A DNA stretch of 64,000 bases from Galbula dea (taxonomy: Eukaryota; Chordata; Aves; Piciformes; Galbulidae). The notes beneath the pieces are model-generated. The model saw nothing but the letters and a program-made list of their open reading frames with translations, ran no database searches and was not told where the DNA came from. The stretch's first letter is position 1; each line of letters starts with the position of its first letter. The translations under genes and the position numbers were made by a program. The DNA lies in the NCBI GenBank assembly GCA_013399015.1, contig VWZX01006809.1:661501-725500 (forward strand), given 5' to 3'. Shown here in pieces: positions 62,150 to 64,000 of the stretch.

Positions 62150-62225
62150 TCAGCCATTGATTTGCTGTGTAAACCTAGGCACATTGTTTAACCTTTAGTT
62201 TCTTTATTTCCCTTGTGTCAAATTG
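62150..62225 (+). mobile_element. MIR-like SINE remnant
   Basis: TCAGCCATTGATTTGCTGTG, TAAACCTAGGCACATTGTTT, AACCTTTAGTTTCTTTATTT and CCCTTGTGTCAAAT follow the MIR core and 3' order ('ccactgacttgctgtgtgaccttgggcaagtcacttaacctctctgtgcctcagtttcc') over about 75 bases with few gaps. It is the clearest MIR-like match here. The tRNA-derived head is not visible upstream. Confidence 0.6.
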
Positions 62226-62469
62226 AATATCCTTGGAGAAGCACTACAACTGGAAGTTGCCATGAAATTGGTAACCGCCTTTACTGCTCTGATACTTGCT
62301 GCCAGCATAATTTTGGATGGATTCAATACATTGTTGAAAACCAGTATCTTGTTAAAAGGTATTTGCATGGTGCTGTTATGCCTTATAGAGTGTCAGTGAC
62401 TATTAAATTATATTGAAAGGCATACTGCATTGATATCAGTGACATTTGCTTTGACTTTATTGGTTTTAT

Positions 62470-62650
62470 TTTAAAAGCCATTAACTTCAAGAAAATTAAG
62501 AACTATATTATGCTTTACAATAATCTATAAACAATTATGTGCAAATTAATTAACATACCAAAGATCATGGTGTTTAAATGGTGCAACCTTTGGAATAAAT
62601 CAATTGCAATAATCTTGTTAATAGCAAACCACATTTCAAGTCCTTATTGA
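62470..62650. promoter_or_regulatory. Possible SOX/POU/homeodomain-rich conserved element
   Basis: AAACAATTATGTGCAAATTA at 62528-62547 places a SOX-like AACAAT directly beside an octamer-like GTGCAAAT, which runs into ATTAATTAAC. Nearby are CCATTAACTT, CAAATTAATT, CAATTGCAATAATC and TTGTTAATAG. The region is A/T-rich but not repetitive, with no ORF. The layout resembles a neural or developmental enhancer. This is inference from motifs alone. Confidence 0.25.
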
Positions 62651-64000
62651 CCTTTTAACACTTTATTGTATATGTGGAAGGACTGTGGAATAAAAAAGAT
62701 GTTGATATTTAGATTTTATTGCGACAGAGAGACAGTTATGTGTAAAGCCCAAAGCATTTTAAAAAATCTGCTTACATACATTGATTGGTGATTGGCTTCA
62801 GAATGGTTTTTCTTCCCTAGATGAGAAGAGTGGTGATTTTGACCCTGCTTATCCAATCCAAATGTTAATGCAACAGAAAACATGGCTGCTTGCAGATTCA
62901 ACAAGACAAGAGAGAATCTAAATTATGCACGATTTGTCTCTAGTGTTCATTTATAAGTAAAACTGATTGTCACCCACCAAACCCCCTCTGCCAGTTCTGA
63001 ACCCCAAATACATCTTTGTCAGGTTTAGAGGGAATGAAGAACTTGTTTTAGTATTTAATACTTCACTTTAACTGGAATTATTTCTATCCTTGAATATAGT
63101 ATTTCTGTAAGAAGTTCAGGTAGAATAATCATACAATCCAAATGCTTTATTCACACAATGGAAAAAAAATACATTGCTCAAACTATAAATCCTGAATATT
63201 CTGCATGATGCACTACCTAAGTTACTTAAGAGCTTTTTTCAGGTCCTTTTTTTGTATCATTCTTTTCTTTACCCTTTTCACTACTGCTCCTATTTACAGA
63301 CAAGTTAATCTAACTGTAAATCTTGTCCTTCCAGGAACAGAAGCTTTAACCTTTCAACTGAAACATTTGTGAAGACAGAAGGAAGTCTTTTAATCAAGAT
63401 AGGAAGTGATTAGAAACGAACAGGAGAATATTTAAGTGTCTTATACAGTAAACTTTAGCTAATGACAGATTTTTAGCTCCTACCAATGCTAAGAGATGCA
63501 TTAGTCACTGTCAATGGTTTTATTTAACATCACTGTTTTCTGTACATGGCCATGACTTGCAAGCTTTTCCCATTATGTAACCTTCTGACTTTTATTTCTG
63601 GGTTGCACAAGAGAGCATAGGATGAAATGAACAGGCTGTTATGAAAAAACTCTATTTACTCAGGCCACAGATTTACTTGGAGGAATTTCAGTTCTGGGTG
63701 CTTTGGCTATAATTTTTTCACAGACAATAAATGTATTATTTAAACTCCATTATATATGTCTACTTAAACAATTTAATCATCCCAGGATTTATGCTTCTGC
63801 TGTCCTTCAGGTGGGCAGAACAATAAACCAACTTGAAGAACCCACAGGCCAACAGTGATCTCACTAGCAAATACACACGAGTCTTCATGTGGTCAAGAGC
63901 TGTTACAGCTCACAGCTATATATGCATACGCTTAGAGAGCTCAAGGGAAGGACAAATATGAGGAAGGAGAGATGGCAGTGACTAGCTCATCAGAGTGGGG
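62651..64000. other. Gene-free unique sequence to window end
   Basis: No repeat, RNA gene or coding exon is recognised. The sequence is AT-rich with short homopolymers and appears continuous with the intronic or intergenic DNA to its left. Confidence 0.65.

Noticed and set aside
1..64000. CRISPR array, prokaryotic operon, virus genome or toxin gene
   Set aside because: No regularly spaced repeats, no ribosome-binding-site-led gene series and no long coding frames. The repeat content is clearly avian nuclear DNA.

Overview
This is nuclear DNA from a bird: AT-rich, intronic or intergenic in character, with no bacterial or viral gene organisation. The evidence is the repeats. There are several CR1 retrotransposon copies with the avian 3' end (a GGTCCCTTCCAAC-type core followed by ATTCTRTG octamers), one LTR of an avian endogenous-retrovirus type, MIR-like remnants, and old palindromic fragments of the sort found in birds, crocodilians and turtles. 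I saw no CpG island, no coding exon of a protein I recognise, and no CRISPR array or functional RNA gene. The species cannot be fixed from the window. Repeat families were identified by eye, from memory of their consensus sequences.

Layout. 1-6270 is single-copy DNA. At 6301-6490 lies the most interesting object: a tRNA-Glu(CTC)-like head with a usable-looking box A and a perfect box B, joined to a CR1 3' tail, which is the architecture of a CR1-mobilised SINE. 9981-10720 holds an ancient element fragment, a GT-rich tract and a decayed CR1 reverse-transcriptase fragment on the minus strand. 11.0-33.7 kb is mostly unique sequence with a GT-rich tract at 18.4 kb, a MIR-like remnant, an unusually long minus-strand open frame at 19.4-20.1 kb, and scattered ancient palindromic fragments. 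33758-35055 is a CR1 cluster: two plus-strand copies followed by a minus-strand copy facing them tail to tail. 38591-39124 is a solo LTR flanked by the 5-bp direct repeat ATACC.

The right third carries a locally repeated unidentified unit (40.76 and 41.17 kb), a cluster of old TAGGTGCCT-type fragments (43.8-44.5 kb), A/C-rich tracts, a very short CR1 tail (55.4 kb), three weak candidate exons (54374-54416, 57098-57157, 59446-59514) and two homeodomain-site-rich blocks (60.9 and 62.5 kb) that resemble conserved non-coding elements.

Nothing here forms an operon or pathway. The organising theme is retrotransposition: CR1 is the only autonomous family seen, and its tail is present both on its own truncated copies and on the tRNA-headed element that would depend on it. 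The window is best read as part of a long intron or gene desert with possible regulatory elements.
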